DNA of 12,855 nt. Origin: an uncultured Eubacterium sp. GTDB lineage: Bacteria > Bacillota > Clostridia > Lachnospirales > Lachnospiraceae. This document shows positions 1-7,222 of the stretch, piece by piece (within the stretch, counting starts at the first letter, position 1; each line of letters opens with the position of its first letter). The notes below the pieces were generated by a model that had not been told where the DNA came from, searched no databases, and worked only from the letters and a program-made list of their open reading frames with translations. The position numbers and the translations under genes are program-made. The stretch lies in contig CAJOPM010000114.1 in assembly GCA_905236225.1 (NCBI GenBank), positions 1-12,855 of the forward strand, given 5' to 3'.

Positions 1-36
1 AATCAGCAAAGAGAAATGATGAATTTTAGTATTTAA
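1..36 (+). CDS. possible C-terminal end of an upstream gene
   Basis: Frame 1 is open from the window edge to a TAA at 34-36, giving eleven residues (NQQREMMNFSI). A strong terminator begins 10 nt after this stop, which is the usual spacing at the end of a transcription unit. Frame 3 also stops nearby (TAG at 25-27), so the frame choice is uncertain. Too short to identify. Confidence 0.25.
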   Translation, partial: NQQREMMNFSI

Positions 37-46
37 ACAAAATCAG

Positions 47-81
47 AGTGCAAGACTTTTTTAAAGTTTTGCACTTTTTTT
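47..81 (+). terminator. rho-independent terminator of the upstream unit
   Basis: A 13-bp stem (47-59 with 63-75, one G-U pair) closes a 3-nt T loop and is followed at once by a run of T (76-81). This is a textbook intrinsic terminator on the + strand. It separates the upstream gene from the operon that starts further right, so the operon needs its own promoter in the following leader. Confidence 0.9.
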
Positions 82-150
82 ATTATGCAAGAGATGATAT
101 TGGAAATATAGAGTATAGTAATGTTGTTAAAAAGTTAACCGGCGTTCGTG

Positions 151-180
151 TTGACTAACATAGCAAGCGTATCTTAATAT
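151..180 (+). promoter_or_regulatory. candidate sigma-A promoter P1
   Basis: TTGACT (151-156, 5/6 match to the -35 box) and TAATAT (175-180, 4/6 match to the -10 box) are separated by 18 nt. Transcription would start near 187, which is the first base of the perfect palindrome at 187-206. That arrangement would suit repression or a 5' hairpin. Judged by eye only. Confidence 0.45.
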
Positions 181-186
181 ATCATT

Positions 187-206
187 AAAGCAGGAATTCC
201 TGCTTT
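187..206. repeat. perfect 20-bp palindrome, candidate operator
   Basis: AAAGCAGGAATTCCTGCTTT is a perfect inverted repeat with no spacer. It is not followed by a T run, so it is not a terminator. It sits just downstream of P1 and just upstream of P2, where a dimeric regulator could bind. It could equally form a hairpin in the RNA if P1 is used. The regulator is unknown. Confidence 0.6.
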
Positions 207-231
207 CGGATGCAGTGTTTATGCGTTGTAA

Positions 232-260
232 GAAAAGCAAGTTGCAAATATGTGCTTTTC
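232..260. repeat. inverted repeat in the leader
   Basis: GAAAAGCA (232-239) is the exact reverse complement of TGCTTTTC (253-260), with a 13-nt loop. Its arms share the AAAGCA/TGCTTT sequence with the ends of the palindrome at 187-206. The two elements could therefore form alternative pairings in RNA or be related protein-binding half-sites. Confidence 0.45.
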
Positions 261-269
261 ATTAATAAT
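242..269 (+). promoter_or_regulatory. alternative candidate promoter P2
   Basis: TTGCAA (242-247, 4/6) and AATAAT (264-269, 5/6) are separated by 16 nt. A start near 276 would give a leader RNA of about 160 nt that contains the whole foldable region at 286-420. It overlaps the inverted repeat 232-260. It competes with P1 as the operon promoter and sequence alone does not decide between them. Confidence 0.35.
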
Positions 270-285
270 GTGATATATACCTTAG

Positions 286-420
286 GGAAGGCAATTTGCC
301 GACCCGAGAGGTCTTAATTGGCAATTCTGATGGCAAGGAGTAATCTAAGCTTTAAGATACGCTTATATAATATTAGTGTATTTAGACTTAGGACATCTTT
401 CTCTTTGGCATCAGCCATAG
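286..420 (+). promoter_or_regulatory. foldable 5' leader RNA, possible regulatory element of unknown class
   Basis: Several nested pairings can be drawn. TTGCC-GACC (296-304) pairs with GGTC (310-313) and GGCAA (320-324), with a 6-nt bulge. CTGATG (327-332) pairs with CATCAG (409-414). CTAAG (345-349) pairs with CTTAG (387-391). TAAGATACGC (353-362) pairs with GTGTATTTA (376-384) with one bulged G. The last three nest as one long arm ending close to the ribosome binding site at 422-429. I do not recognise a T-box, cobalamin, Moco, SAM or NiCo consensus. AT-rich leaders fold easily, so function is only a possibility. Confidence 0.35.
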
Positions 421-437
421 CGGAAGGTGTTTTTATT

Positions 438-1187
438 ATGTTAAAAATTGCAATTTATGGAAAAGGTGGAATAGGTAAATCAACGGTTACGGCAAATCTT
501 GCTGCGGCATTTGCGTATCTTGGTAAAAGCGTTATTCAAATCGGATGCGATCCAAAAGCTGATTCAACCATCAATTTGCTCTCGAAAGAGACATTGCAAC
601 CAGTGATGGAGTATTTAAGGGATCATGATGAAGATCCGGATGAAATTGAACAAATATCAAAAAAAGGATATAAAAATATACTCTGCATAGAGACAGGCGG
701 TCCTACCCCTGGTCTGGGATGCGCAGGCAGAGGCATCATTGCAACTTTTAATTTGCTTGAAGATTTAGAACTGTTTGATAAGTATAATCCTGATGTTGTT
801 TTATATGATGTACTTGGTGACGTGGTTTGCGGTGGATTTGCTGCGCCAATCAGAGAAGGTTATGCAGAGAAAGTTCTGATTGTTACATCCGGAGAAAAGA
901 TGGCACTATACGCTGCCAATAATATATATCAGGCGGTCCAAAACTTTGAAGACAGGGGATACGCTAAAGTAGAAGGGATTATATTTAACAGAAGAAATAT
1001 CCCTGATGAAGAAGAGAAAATAAAGAATTTTACTAAAGAGAGAAATCTTAAAATTATAGGTGATTTGCCCCGAAGTGACGAAATAAATAAATTTGAAGAA
1101 GAAGGCAAAACGGTAATAGAAGGCGATGCAACTTTAGAGATTAGTAAGAAGTTTTTAAGTATTGCAAGAAAACTATTAGATGAGTGA
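438..1187 (+). CDS. NifH-like nitrogenase reductase (iron protein homologue)
   Basis: This 249-residue protein is a NifH/BchL-type ATPase expected to work as a homodimer in the cytoplasm. It carries one [4Fe-4S] cluster and passes electrons to a NifDK-like partner on ATP hydrolysis. Visible motifs are the P-loop GKGGIGKS (8-15), GCDPKADST (36-44), the cluster cysteine Cys95 in GCAGRGI and Cys131 in DVLGDVVCGG. Arg98 matches the arginine that is ADP-ribosylated in true NifH. I start at 438 because GGAAGGTG (422-429) lies 8 nt upstream and the NifH fold begins there; a longer frame from 318 adds unrelated residues. It is shorter than true NifH (about 270-297), in line with nitrogenase-like families. 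It is the only reductase in the window and presumably serves both component-1 pairs. The substrate is unknown. Confidence 0.95.
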   Translation: MLKIAIYGKGGIGKSTVTANLAAAFAYLGKSVIQIGCDPKADSTINLLSKETLQPVMEYLRDHDEDPDEIEQISKKGYKNILCIETGGPTPGLGCAGRGIIATFNLLEDLELFDKYNPDVVLYDVLGDVVCGGFAAPIREGYAEKVLIVTSGEKMALYAANNIYQAVQNFEDRGYAKVEGIIFNRRNIPDEEEKIKNFTKERNLKIIGDLPRSDEINKFEEEGKTVIEGDATLEISKKFLSIARKLLDE

Positions 1188-1202
1188 TTTGAGGTATCAA
1201 AT

Positions 1203-2510
1203 ATGAGCAATAGTATTAATGCCCCTTATTATAAAACAGTATATGAACTTATGTGTGAGGGTGATAGTAAGATAGATCCTAAGCTGCTCTCAACAGGGCA
1301 ACTTATTTACAGCTCTCCTGCAACACTTTCATTTAATTCACCCGGAGCGACAGGATTCGGTGTAAAGAGGGCTGCACTTGCAGTGCCCGGATCTGTAGAG
1401 CTTTTAGTGGCGCCGGGATGTTGCGGCAGAAATACCAAGTTGCTTTCGCAGGTGAAGGGATATGAAGATAGATTTTTCTTTCTTATGATGGATGAATCAG
1501 ATATCGTTAACGGACGCCATCTAAGTAAGATAAATCAAGCTATAGAAGAAATACTGGATTTTTTAGAAGAAAAACCTTCGGTAATTATGATTTGCAGCAC
1601 CTGTGTAGATGCACTTTTGGGGACAGACTGGGATAGGGTCTGCAGAAAGGCGGAAAAAGCATGCGGCGTTAATGTAAGAGCTGCATATATGTACGCACTT
1701 ACAAGAGAAGGACGAAAGCCTCCAATGGTGCTTGTAAGAAAGAGCGTGTATTCTCTGCTAAAGCCGTCAAAAAGAGACAATAAAACAGTTAACCTGATGG
1801 GATATTTTACTCCTCTTATCGATGATTGTGAATTATATGAAATACTTAGGTCTCTGGGCGTAAGAACTATTAATGAAATATCAAGATGCAATAGTTTTGA
1901 TGAATATCTTAAGATGTCCGAAGCTAATTTTAACCTGGTACTTGATGAGGAAGCAAGGTATGCTGCCCAAGATCTTCAAAACAGACTTAAGATGCCGTTT
2001 ATGGAGATAAAGAGGTTATATCAGGTAGATAAGATTCATTCTCAATATATGGCTATGGGTAGTGCCTTGGGCAGCGAAATAGATGATAGCAGTTATAAAG
2101 AAGAAGTTGAGAGTATCATCAATAGAATTACTAAAGAGTTTGGAAATATCACTGTAAATGTAGGACACATGCTCAATGCTAATCCATTTGAGTTATCGCT
2201 TGCTTTAATTAAATACGGAATTAAGGTAAAGGAAATATATGTAAATATTACTAAAGCAGATTATGCATATATTAAATATATTGCCAAGCTTAGTCCGCAG
2301 ACAAAGGTATTTACAAATCTATCACCTACGATGCTTTACTATGATGTATCAGATGAAAACATTGATATTACCATCGGAATGGATGCCGGATACTATAATA
2401 ATAAAGCTGCAAATATTGCATGGAACGATGCTAAGATACCGTTTGGTTATGCAGGTGTAAAAAAGCTTATGCTTCAAATTGAGGAAACTCTTAGAAAGGA
2501 AAGAGGATGA
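1203..2510 (+). CDS. NifD-like nitrogenase component 1 subunit (D1)
   Basis: A 435-residue member of the nitrogenase component 1 (oxidoreductase) family, the likely alpha-type partner of the next gene. Cys73-Cys74 in APGCCGRN and Cys134 in ICSTCVDALLGTD match the second and third P-cluster cysteines of NifD. The 60-61-residue spacing is close to that of NifD and BchN. The first P-cluster cysteine appears to be replaced around Ser46/Pro47, and Cys131 is extra. The C-terminal domain has a Rossmann-like pattern but no cysteine or histidine that I can align with NifD Cys275 and His442, so FeMo-cofactor binding is unlikely. Start at 1203 is supported by GAGG at 1191-1194. The stop overlaps the next start by 4 nt, implying coupled translation. 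The reaction is unknown. Confidence 0.88.
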   Translation: MSNSINAPYYKTVYELMCEGDSKIDPKLLSTGQLIYSSPATLSFNSPGATGFGVKRAALAVPGSVELLVAPGCCGRNTKLLSQVKGYEDRFFFLMMDESDIVNGRHLSKINQAIEEILDFLEEKPSVIMICSTCVDALLGTDWDRVCRKAEKACGVNVRAAYMYALTREGRKPPMVLVRKSVYSLLKPSKRDNKTVNLMGYFTPLIDDCELYEILRSLGVRTINEISRCNSFDEYLKMSEANFNLVLDEEARYAAQDLQNRLKMPFMEIKRLYQVDKIHSQYMAMGSALGSEIDDSSYKEEVESIINRITKEFGNITVNVGHMLNANPFELSLALIKYGIKVKEIYVNITKADYAYIKYIAKLSPQTKVFTNLSPTMLYYDVSDENIDITIGMDAGYYNNKAANIAWNDAKIPFGYAGVKKLMLQIEETLRKERG

Positions 2511-3574
2511 AAGGTTTTAGAAAAATAATATATCCTTTTGCACCGGATCAGTCGGGCGCAGTCAGCGTTTTATATGAGCTTGGTGGCATTATAGTCATCT
2601 GTGATGCAGGTGGATGTACCGGAAATATTTGCGGTTTTGATGAACCTAGATGGACCAAAAAAAAGAGCAAGATATTTTCGGCAGGTTTAAGAGATATGGA
2701 TGCAATCCTTGGAAGAGACGATATGATGATAAAAAAGATAATTGATGTAACTAAGATGATGGATGCATCATTTATCGCGCTTATAGGAACTCCTGTGCCG
2801 GCAACGATAGGAACAGATCTTGATGCCATAGCAAAGATGATTGAAAAAGAGATTAATATTTTTGTGCTTTCAATAAATACTAATGGTGCAAGTTTATATG
2901 ATGATGGAATTTCTAAGGCATATTTAGAACTGTTTAAAAAGTTTGGTAAAGATGTGTCATCTGAAAAAAATGATGTGGTTGGTGTCATAGGAGCATCCCT
3001 GCTTGATGCAACCACAAGCAAGGAATTTGATAAGATGATTAGGCGTATTGAAGATAAGGAGAATACAAAAGTATGGTTGTATTCAATAGATACTGACAAT
3101 CATCCTTTTGAAGATATTGAAAATGCGGCTTGTGCAAGTAAGAATATTGTTGTAGCGCCATCAGGTATAGAGGCCGCAAAATATCTTAAAGAAAGATATG
3201 GGATAGAATACGAAATTTATTACCCGATGCCTAAAGAAAGTGAATTATTTGATGACTTAAATATTTCAAAAGATATTTTAAACCATAAGAGGATTCTTAT
3301 AATACATCAACAGGTGTATGCCAATTCCCTTAGGGAGGCTATCATAAGCTGTATTAATGATACAAAAATAGATGTCGCAACATGGTTTATGATGGATGAT
3401 GATATTAAACTGGAGAATGATATACATCTTTATGATGAAGACCAGTTTATATCTCTTGCAGATAATAATAATTATGACGTAATTATAGGAGATGAGACTT
3501 TTAAGAAGGCACTTAAGAATTTTAAAGGAACATATGTTAATTTGCCGCATTTTGCTGTATCAGGAGTATGGTAA
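2507..3574 (+). CDS. NifK-like nitrogenase component 1 subunit (K1)
   Basis: A 355-residue component 1 family protein, short for a NifK-type subunit (about 420-520), so part of the last domain is reduced. The N-terminal block YELGG (23-27), DAGGC with Cys37, and DEPRW (45-49) matches K2 residue for residue in position. Cys37 corresponds to the GSQGC cysteine of NifK. The first P-cluster cysteine is missing (Tyr9/Phe11 region). The third, within STC-x-GDD in NifK, is replaced in GTPVPATIGTD. Extra Cys32 and Cys42 flank Cys37. The ATGA overlap with D1 and AAAGGA at 2495-2500 fix the start. It should form a D1-K1 heterotetramer that accepts electrons from the NifH-like protein. Function is inferred from family only. 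Confidence 0.85.
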   Translation: MKGFRKIIYPFAPDQSGAVSVLYELGGIIVICDAGGCTGNICGFDEPRWTKKKSKIFSAGLRDMDAILGRDDMMIKKIIDVTKMMDASFIALIGTPVPATIGTDLDAIAKMIEKEINIFVLSINTNGASLYDDGISKAYLELFKKFGKDVSSEKNDVVGVIGASLLDATTSKEFDKMIRRIEDKENTKVWLYSIDTDNHPFEDIENAACASKNIVVAPSGIEAAKYLKERYGIEYEIYYPMPKESELFDDLNISKDILNHKRILIIHQQVYANSLREAIISCINDTKIDVATWFMMDDDIKLENDIHLYDEDQFISLADNNNYDVIIGDETFKKALKNFKGTYVNLPHFAVSGVW

Positions 3575-3592
3575 TAATATCGGGAGAATGAT

Positions 3593-5929
3593 ATGCGATG
3601 TATTAAAGCTAAGGTGTATGGAATTGTTCAGGGTGTTGGATTTCGGCCGACGGTAGATATTCACGCTAAGAAGCATAATATAAGGGGAAGTGTGTGCAAT
3701 AAAGGTCCGTTTGTCGAAATTATTGCTATGGCATCGGATGAGGATATTGATAATTTCTTGTATGATGTTGAGTTTAATCCGCCTAAGAGGGCAGTTATTT
3801 TAAAGATAGATGTAGAAGACATTAATGCAAGTGAACAGTACAAAGAGTTTTCAATAATTGCAAGCAAGAAGGTTTCAGGTGAGATATTTGTTTCACCGGA
3901 TATAGCTATTTGTGATGAGTGCAAAAATGAGCTTTATGATAAAAGTAATCGCAGATATCTACATCCCTTTATAAATTGTACATCATGCGGCCCGAGACTT
4001 ACTATCTTAGACGGAATGCCATATGACCGCATCAGAACCAGTATGAGCGAATTTCCTATGTGTAAGGAGTGTGAATTTGAATATACACATGAGCAAAGCA
4101 GAAGATATGATGCTCAGCCGGTTTGTTGTAATAATTGCGGGCCTAAGGTGTATATTTTGCCAAAAGATGCCAAATTGCCGGTAGATGTAGATAGTCTTGA
4201 TGAGTCGCTAAAAGACAGAGAGGCAATTATTAAGGTAAGGCGAGTCATTAAAGATGGAGGCATAGCAGCAATTAAAGGAATCGGTGGATTTCATTTATGT
4301 TGTGATGCAACATCTGATGATGCGGTCAGAAAACTTAGGAGGCTAAAAAACAGACCCGCAAAGCCATTTGCCGTTATGATGAGAAATATTGAAGCAGTTT
4401 TAGATAAATGCGTTGTAAATAATGAGCAAAGGCAGATATTATGCGGACATCAAAAGCCCATATTGATCCTTCAAAAAAAGGAGAATATAGATACCAATCT
4501 TTCATCATATCTTGCACCGGATAATCCCACACTAGGAGTAATGTTGCCATATGCACCGGTACAGATGCTGCTTTTTGACTATGACGACGGAGTAGATATG
4601 CCGGATACACTTGTAATGACAAGTGGTAACATAAGCGGAGCGCCAATTTGCAGGGATGATACAGATGCTCTAATGCAGATAAAAGATTTTTGCGATGTGA
4701 TTTTATCTCATAATAGATTGATAAGAATAAGAGCAGATGATAGTGTAATGGATTTTCTTGATGATAAACCATACATGATAAGGCGTTCAAGAGGATATGC
4801 GCCGCTTCCTTTTATGAGTGATATTAAAAGCCCTGATGTGCTTGCGGTTGGAGGCGAGCTTAAAAATTCGTTTTGTATCGGTAAAGGAAGATTAATGTAT
4901 TTGTCGCCTTATATCGGAGATATGGGAGATTTAAGAACAATAAAAGCCTTATCGGAATCCGTTAACAGGATGGAAAACCTTCTAGAAGCCGACCCAAAGA
5001 TTGTAGCTTGTGATATGCATCCTGGATATAACACAACGATGTTTGCCAAAGAACTTAACTTGCCAATTATAGAGGTACAGCACCATTATGCACATATACT
5101 CTCATGTATGGCTGAAAATGAATATTATAACAAAGTTATAGGCATTTCATTTGATGGAACAGGTTATGGCACAGATAAAACAATCTGGGGAGCAGAGATA
5201 TTGATATCAGATCTTGATGGTTTTATAAGAGCCGGCCATATCAAACCGTTTAAACAGCTTGGAGGTGATATGTCGGCTAAAGAAGGCTGGAGAATAGCTG
5301 TCTCTATGATATATAGCCTTTATGATAAAGATAAGGCAAAAGATATAATCAAAAAGTTGAATCTGTGTGATGATGATGAGCTTAAGATGCAGATTATGAT
5401 GTATGAAAAAAATATAAATGCAATCACATCAACCAGCGGTGGGCGATTATTTGACGCAATAAGCGCTATTCTTGGAATTAGGCGTATATCGACATTTGAA
5501 GGAGAAGCGTCTCAAACGCTAACATATAGAGCACTGCAAGCAGACAAAGAGCCGGATATGAAGGCAGATTACAGTCTTATAGAATCCTTGGACAATCAGG
5601 TGATTTTAAATACAGATAAACTTACAGATGAGATTATAAATAGGTTTTTAAATGGCGAAAACAAAGATACTCTTGCTATGCTTTTCCATATAAGACTTTC
5701 GGATATGATATCTAAGGCAACAAAGATTATATCTAAGAGAGAAAAAATATATACAGCGGCGCTTAGCGGCGGTGTATTTCAAAACAAAATTTTAACTTCA
5801 ATGTGTAAAGAAAGACTTACAAAAAATAATATTAACGTAATTACTCATAGCATGGTTCCCCCAAATGATGGTGGAATAGCATTAGGTCAGGCGCTTGCAG
5901 CTATGAGGCTATTAAGTAAAAAGGAGTAG
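3593..5929 (+). CDS. hypF: HypF carbamoyltransferase
   Basis: HypF uses carbamoyl phosphate and ATP to make carbamoyl-AMP and transfers the carbamoyl group to the C-terminal cysteine of HypE, the first step toward the cyanide ligands of the [NiFe] active site. The 778-residue protein is full length. It has an acylphosphatase domain (about 1-90; QGVGFRP at 13-19) and two zinc fingers with cysteine pairs 107/110, 129/132, 157/160 and 179/182. A YrdC domain follows (about 215-390; KGIGGFHL and KNRPAKPFAVM). The last part is a Kae1-like domain (about 410-775; VQHHYAH, SFDGTGYG, SGGVFQN). Start 3593 follows CGGGAG (3581-3586) by 6 nt. It sits between the D1-K1 pair and hypC, 18 nt after K1. No damage is seen. 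Confidence 0.97.
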   Translation: MRCIKAKVYGIVQGVGFRPTVDIHAKKHNIRGSVCNKGPFVEIIAMASDEDIDNFLYDVEFNPPKRAVILKIDVEDINASEQYKEFSIIASKKVSGEIFVSPDIAICDECKNELYDKSNRRYLHPFINCTSCGPRLTILDGMPYDRIRTSMSEFPMCKECEFEYTHEQSRRYDAQPVCCNNCGPKVYILPKDAKLPVDVDSLDESLKDREAIIKVRRVIKDGGIAAIKGIGGFHLCCDATSDDAVRKLRRLKNRPAKPFAVMMRNIEAVLDKCVVNNEQRQILCGHQKPILILQKKENIDTNLSSYLAPDNPTLGVMLPYAPVQMLLFDYDDGVDMPDTLVMTSGNISGAPICRDDTDALMQIKDFCDVILSHNRLIRIRADDSVMDFLDDKPYMIRRSRGYAPLPFMSDIKSPDVLAVGGELKNSFCIGKGRLMYLSPYIGDMGDLRTIKALSESVNRMENLLEADPKIVACDMHPGYNTTMFAKELNLPIIEVQHHYAHILSCMAENEYYNKVIGISFDGTGYGTDKTIWGAEILISDLDGFIRAGHIKPFKQLGGDMSAKEGWRIAVSMIYSLYDKDKAKDIIKKLNLCDDDELKMQIMMYEKNINAITSTSGGRLFDAISAILGIRRISTFEGEASQTLTYRALQADKEPDMKADYSLIESLDNQVILNTDKLTDEIINRFLNGENKDTLAMLFHIRLSDMISKATKIISKREKIYTAALSGGVFQNKILTSMCKERLTKNNINVITHSMVPPNDGGIALGQALAAMRLLSKKE

Positions 5930-5935
5930 ATGATT

Positions 5936-6145
5936 ATGTGTGTAGGATTACCGGCAAAAGTAGTAAAGGTTAAAGACGGTACAGCTATTGTGGATGCGTC
6001 CGGAGCAAAACGTGAAGTATCGGCGAAGATGATTGAGAGCCTTGATCCAGGCGACTATGTTATGGTTCATGCCGGAGTGGCAATAGCAAAGATTACAGCT
6101 GATGACGAAGAAGAGACAGATGCTCTTCTTGATGAACTGTTTTAA
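5936..6145 (+). CDS. hypC: HypC/HybG-family hydrogenase maturation chaperone
   Basis: HypC is a small chaperone that carries the Fe(CN)2(CO) unit with HypD and delivers it to a target protein. The 69-residue product begins Met-Cys-Val-Gly-Leu-Pro-Ala, and Cys2 becomes the N-terminal iron-binding residue after Met removal. An in-frame ATG at 5930 would add Met-Ile, bury the cysteine and sit only 3 nt from the AAGGAG (5921-5926). The 5936 start has a 9-nt spacing and gives the canonical terminus, so I prefer it. The rest shows the beta-barrel pattern of the family (DPGDYVMVHAGVAIAKI) and an acidic C-terminus. It starts 6 nt after hypF. In [NiFe] systems the client is the large subunit; none is seen here. 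Confidence 0.95.
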   Translation: MCVGLPAKVVKVKDGTAIVDASGAKREVSAKMIESLDPGDYVMVHAGVAIAKITADDEEETDALLDELF

Positions 6146-6157
6146 AGGGGAGTAATA

Positions 6158-7204
6158 ATGAATCAAGGTAAAAAGAGAAGCGCACTTGATATTATTTCAA
6201 ATTATCAGGGAGATCCGGTTAGAATAATGGAAGTGTGCGGCACTCATACACATGAGATATTCCGGCTTGGTATCAGGAATATACTTCCCGATAGTATAGA
6301 GCTTATATCAGGTCCGGGATGTCCGGTATGCGTTACAGAAGTTGAGTTTATTGATGAGGCGGTTATGCTGGCGTTAGATAAAGGATGCTGCATATGTACA
6401 TTTGGTGATTTGATAAGAGTGCCGGGGTCTAATATGTCCCTTGCAGATGCAAGAGCAAAAGGAGCATTTATTAAACCTGTATATACGCCGCAAGATGCAC
6501 TCGATTATGCCATATCAAATCCGGACATAGATGTGGTTTTTCTGGCAGTGGGATTTGAAACCACTACGCCGTCAGCTGCATTGTCGGTTGATTTGGCAGC
6601 TCAAAAGGGTGTTAAGAATTATTCAATATTAACAGCAAACAAGACTATGCCAAGTGCCTACAGGGCGCTAAAAGGAAGTGCGGATGCTTATCTGTTTCCG
6701 GGACATGTTAATGCTATTAGCGGAGCTAACAGTTCTAAAGAGTTAGTAGACGAAGGAATATCAGGGGTAATTTGCGGATTTACGGATAAAGAGATTCTTA
6801 CGGCTATAGCATATACACTTGTAAAGCTTCAAGAAGGTAAACCGTTTTTTAAAAATTGCTACCCAAGGGTTGTTACCGATGAGGGAAGTATACCTGCAAG
6901 AAAGCTGGTAGACAAAGTGATGGAAAAATGTGACGCATCTTGGAGAGGTCTTGGAGTTATTAATGATTCCGGAATGAAATTAAGAGATGAATATATAGAA
7001 TATGATGCCAGAAGAAAATATAATCTTCCTAAGATAACAGGAAAGACCAATCCGGCTTGTAGATGCGGAGAAGTATTACAGGGCAAATGTAAGCCTAATG
7101 AATGTCCGCTTTATAAAAAGGTTTGTACGCCGCAAAGTCCTGTAGGAGCTTGTATGGTGTCTAATGAAGGAACGTGTGCGGCATATTATACGTATTCAGT
7201 TTGA
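6158..7204 (+). CDS. hypD: HypD Fe-S scaffold for Fe(CN)2(CO) assembly
   Basis: HypD, with HypC, is the scaffold on which iron receives two CN- (from HypE) and one CO. The 348-residue protein has all signature motifs: MEVCGTHTH (Cys27), SGPGCPVC (Cys55, Cys58), FGDLIRVPG and GFETTTP. It also has the C-terminal [4Fe-4S] region with CRCGEVLQGKCKPNECPLYK, VGAC and EGTCAAYY. The length is normal for the family (about 350-380). The start follows AAAGGGGAG by 6 nt, 12 nt after hypC. In anaerobes the source of the CO ligand is not settled, which makes the adjacent nitrogenase-like genes notable. Confidence 0.97.
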   Translation: MNQGKKRSALDIISNYQGDPVRIMEVCGTHTHEIFRLGIRNILPDSIELISGPGCPVCVTEVEFIDEAVMLALDKGCCICTFGDLIRVPGSNMSLADARAKGAFIKPVYTPQDALDYAISNPDIDVVFLAVGFETTTPSAALSVDLAAQKGVKNYSILTANKTMPSAYRALKGSADAYLFPGHVNAISGANSSKELVDEGISGVICGFTDKEILTAIAYTLVKLQEGKPFFKNCYPRVVTDEGSIPARKLVDKVMEKCDASWRGLGVINDSGMKLRDEYIEYDARRKYNLPKITGKTNPACRCGEVLQGKCKPNECPLYKKVCTPQSPVGACMVSNEGTCAAYYTYSV

Positions 7205-7222
7205 GATTAGGAGGAAATAAAG

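Larger units (their letters stand above)
82..437 (+). other. non-coding leader of the nif-like/hyp/hyd operon
   Basis: About 356 nt lie between the upstream terminator and the first ATG of the nifH-like gene. I see no convincing gene here. The open frame that runs through 318-437 into nifH would add 40 residues with no similarity to the NifH fold and has no good ribosome binding site, so I treat it as untranslated. The stretch holds two candidate promoters, a perfect 20-bp palindrome and several nested inverted repeats, each listed separately. Confidence 0.7.

Noticed and set aside
187..206. Palindrome as a second terminator
   Set aside because: The stem is perfect but there is no loop spacer and no T run follows (CGGATGCAG), so an operator or RNA hairpin is more likely.
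286..420. Known riboswitch (Moco, cobalamin, SAM, NiCo, T-box, TPP, c-di-GMP)
   Set aside because: I could not find the conserved core of any of these classes. The region is reported only as foldable.
318..437. 40-residue N-terminal extension of the nifH-like gene
   Set aside because: The residues do not resemble any NifH terminus. The ATG at 318 has no convincing ribosome binding site, whereas the ATG at 438 has GGAAGGTG 8 nt upstream and starts the canonical fold.
438..3574. True molybdenum, vanadium or iron nitrogenase for N2 fixation
   Set aside because: D1/K1 (and D2/K2) lack several P-cluster cysteines and recognisable counterparts of NifD Cys275 and His442. nifB, nifE, nifN and nifV are absent, and the proteins are short.
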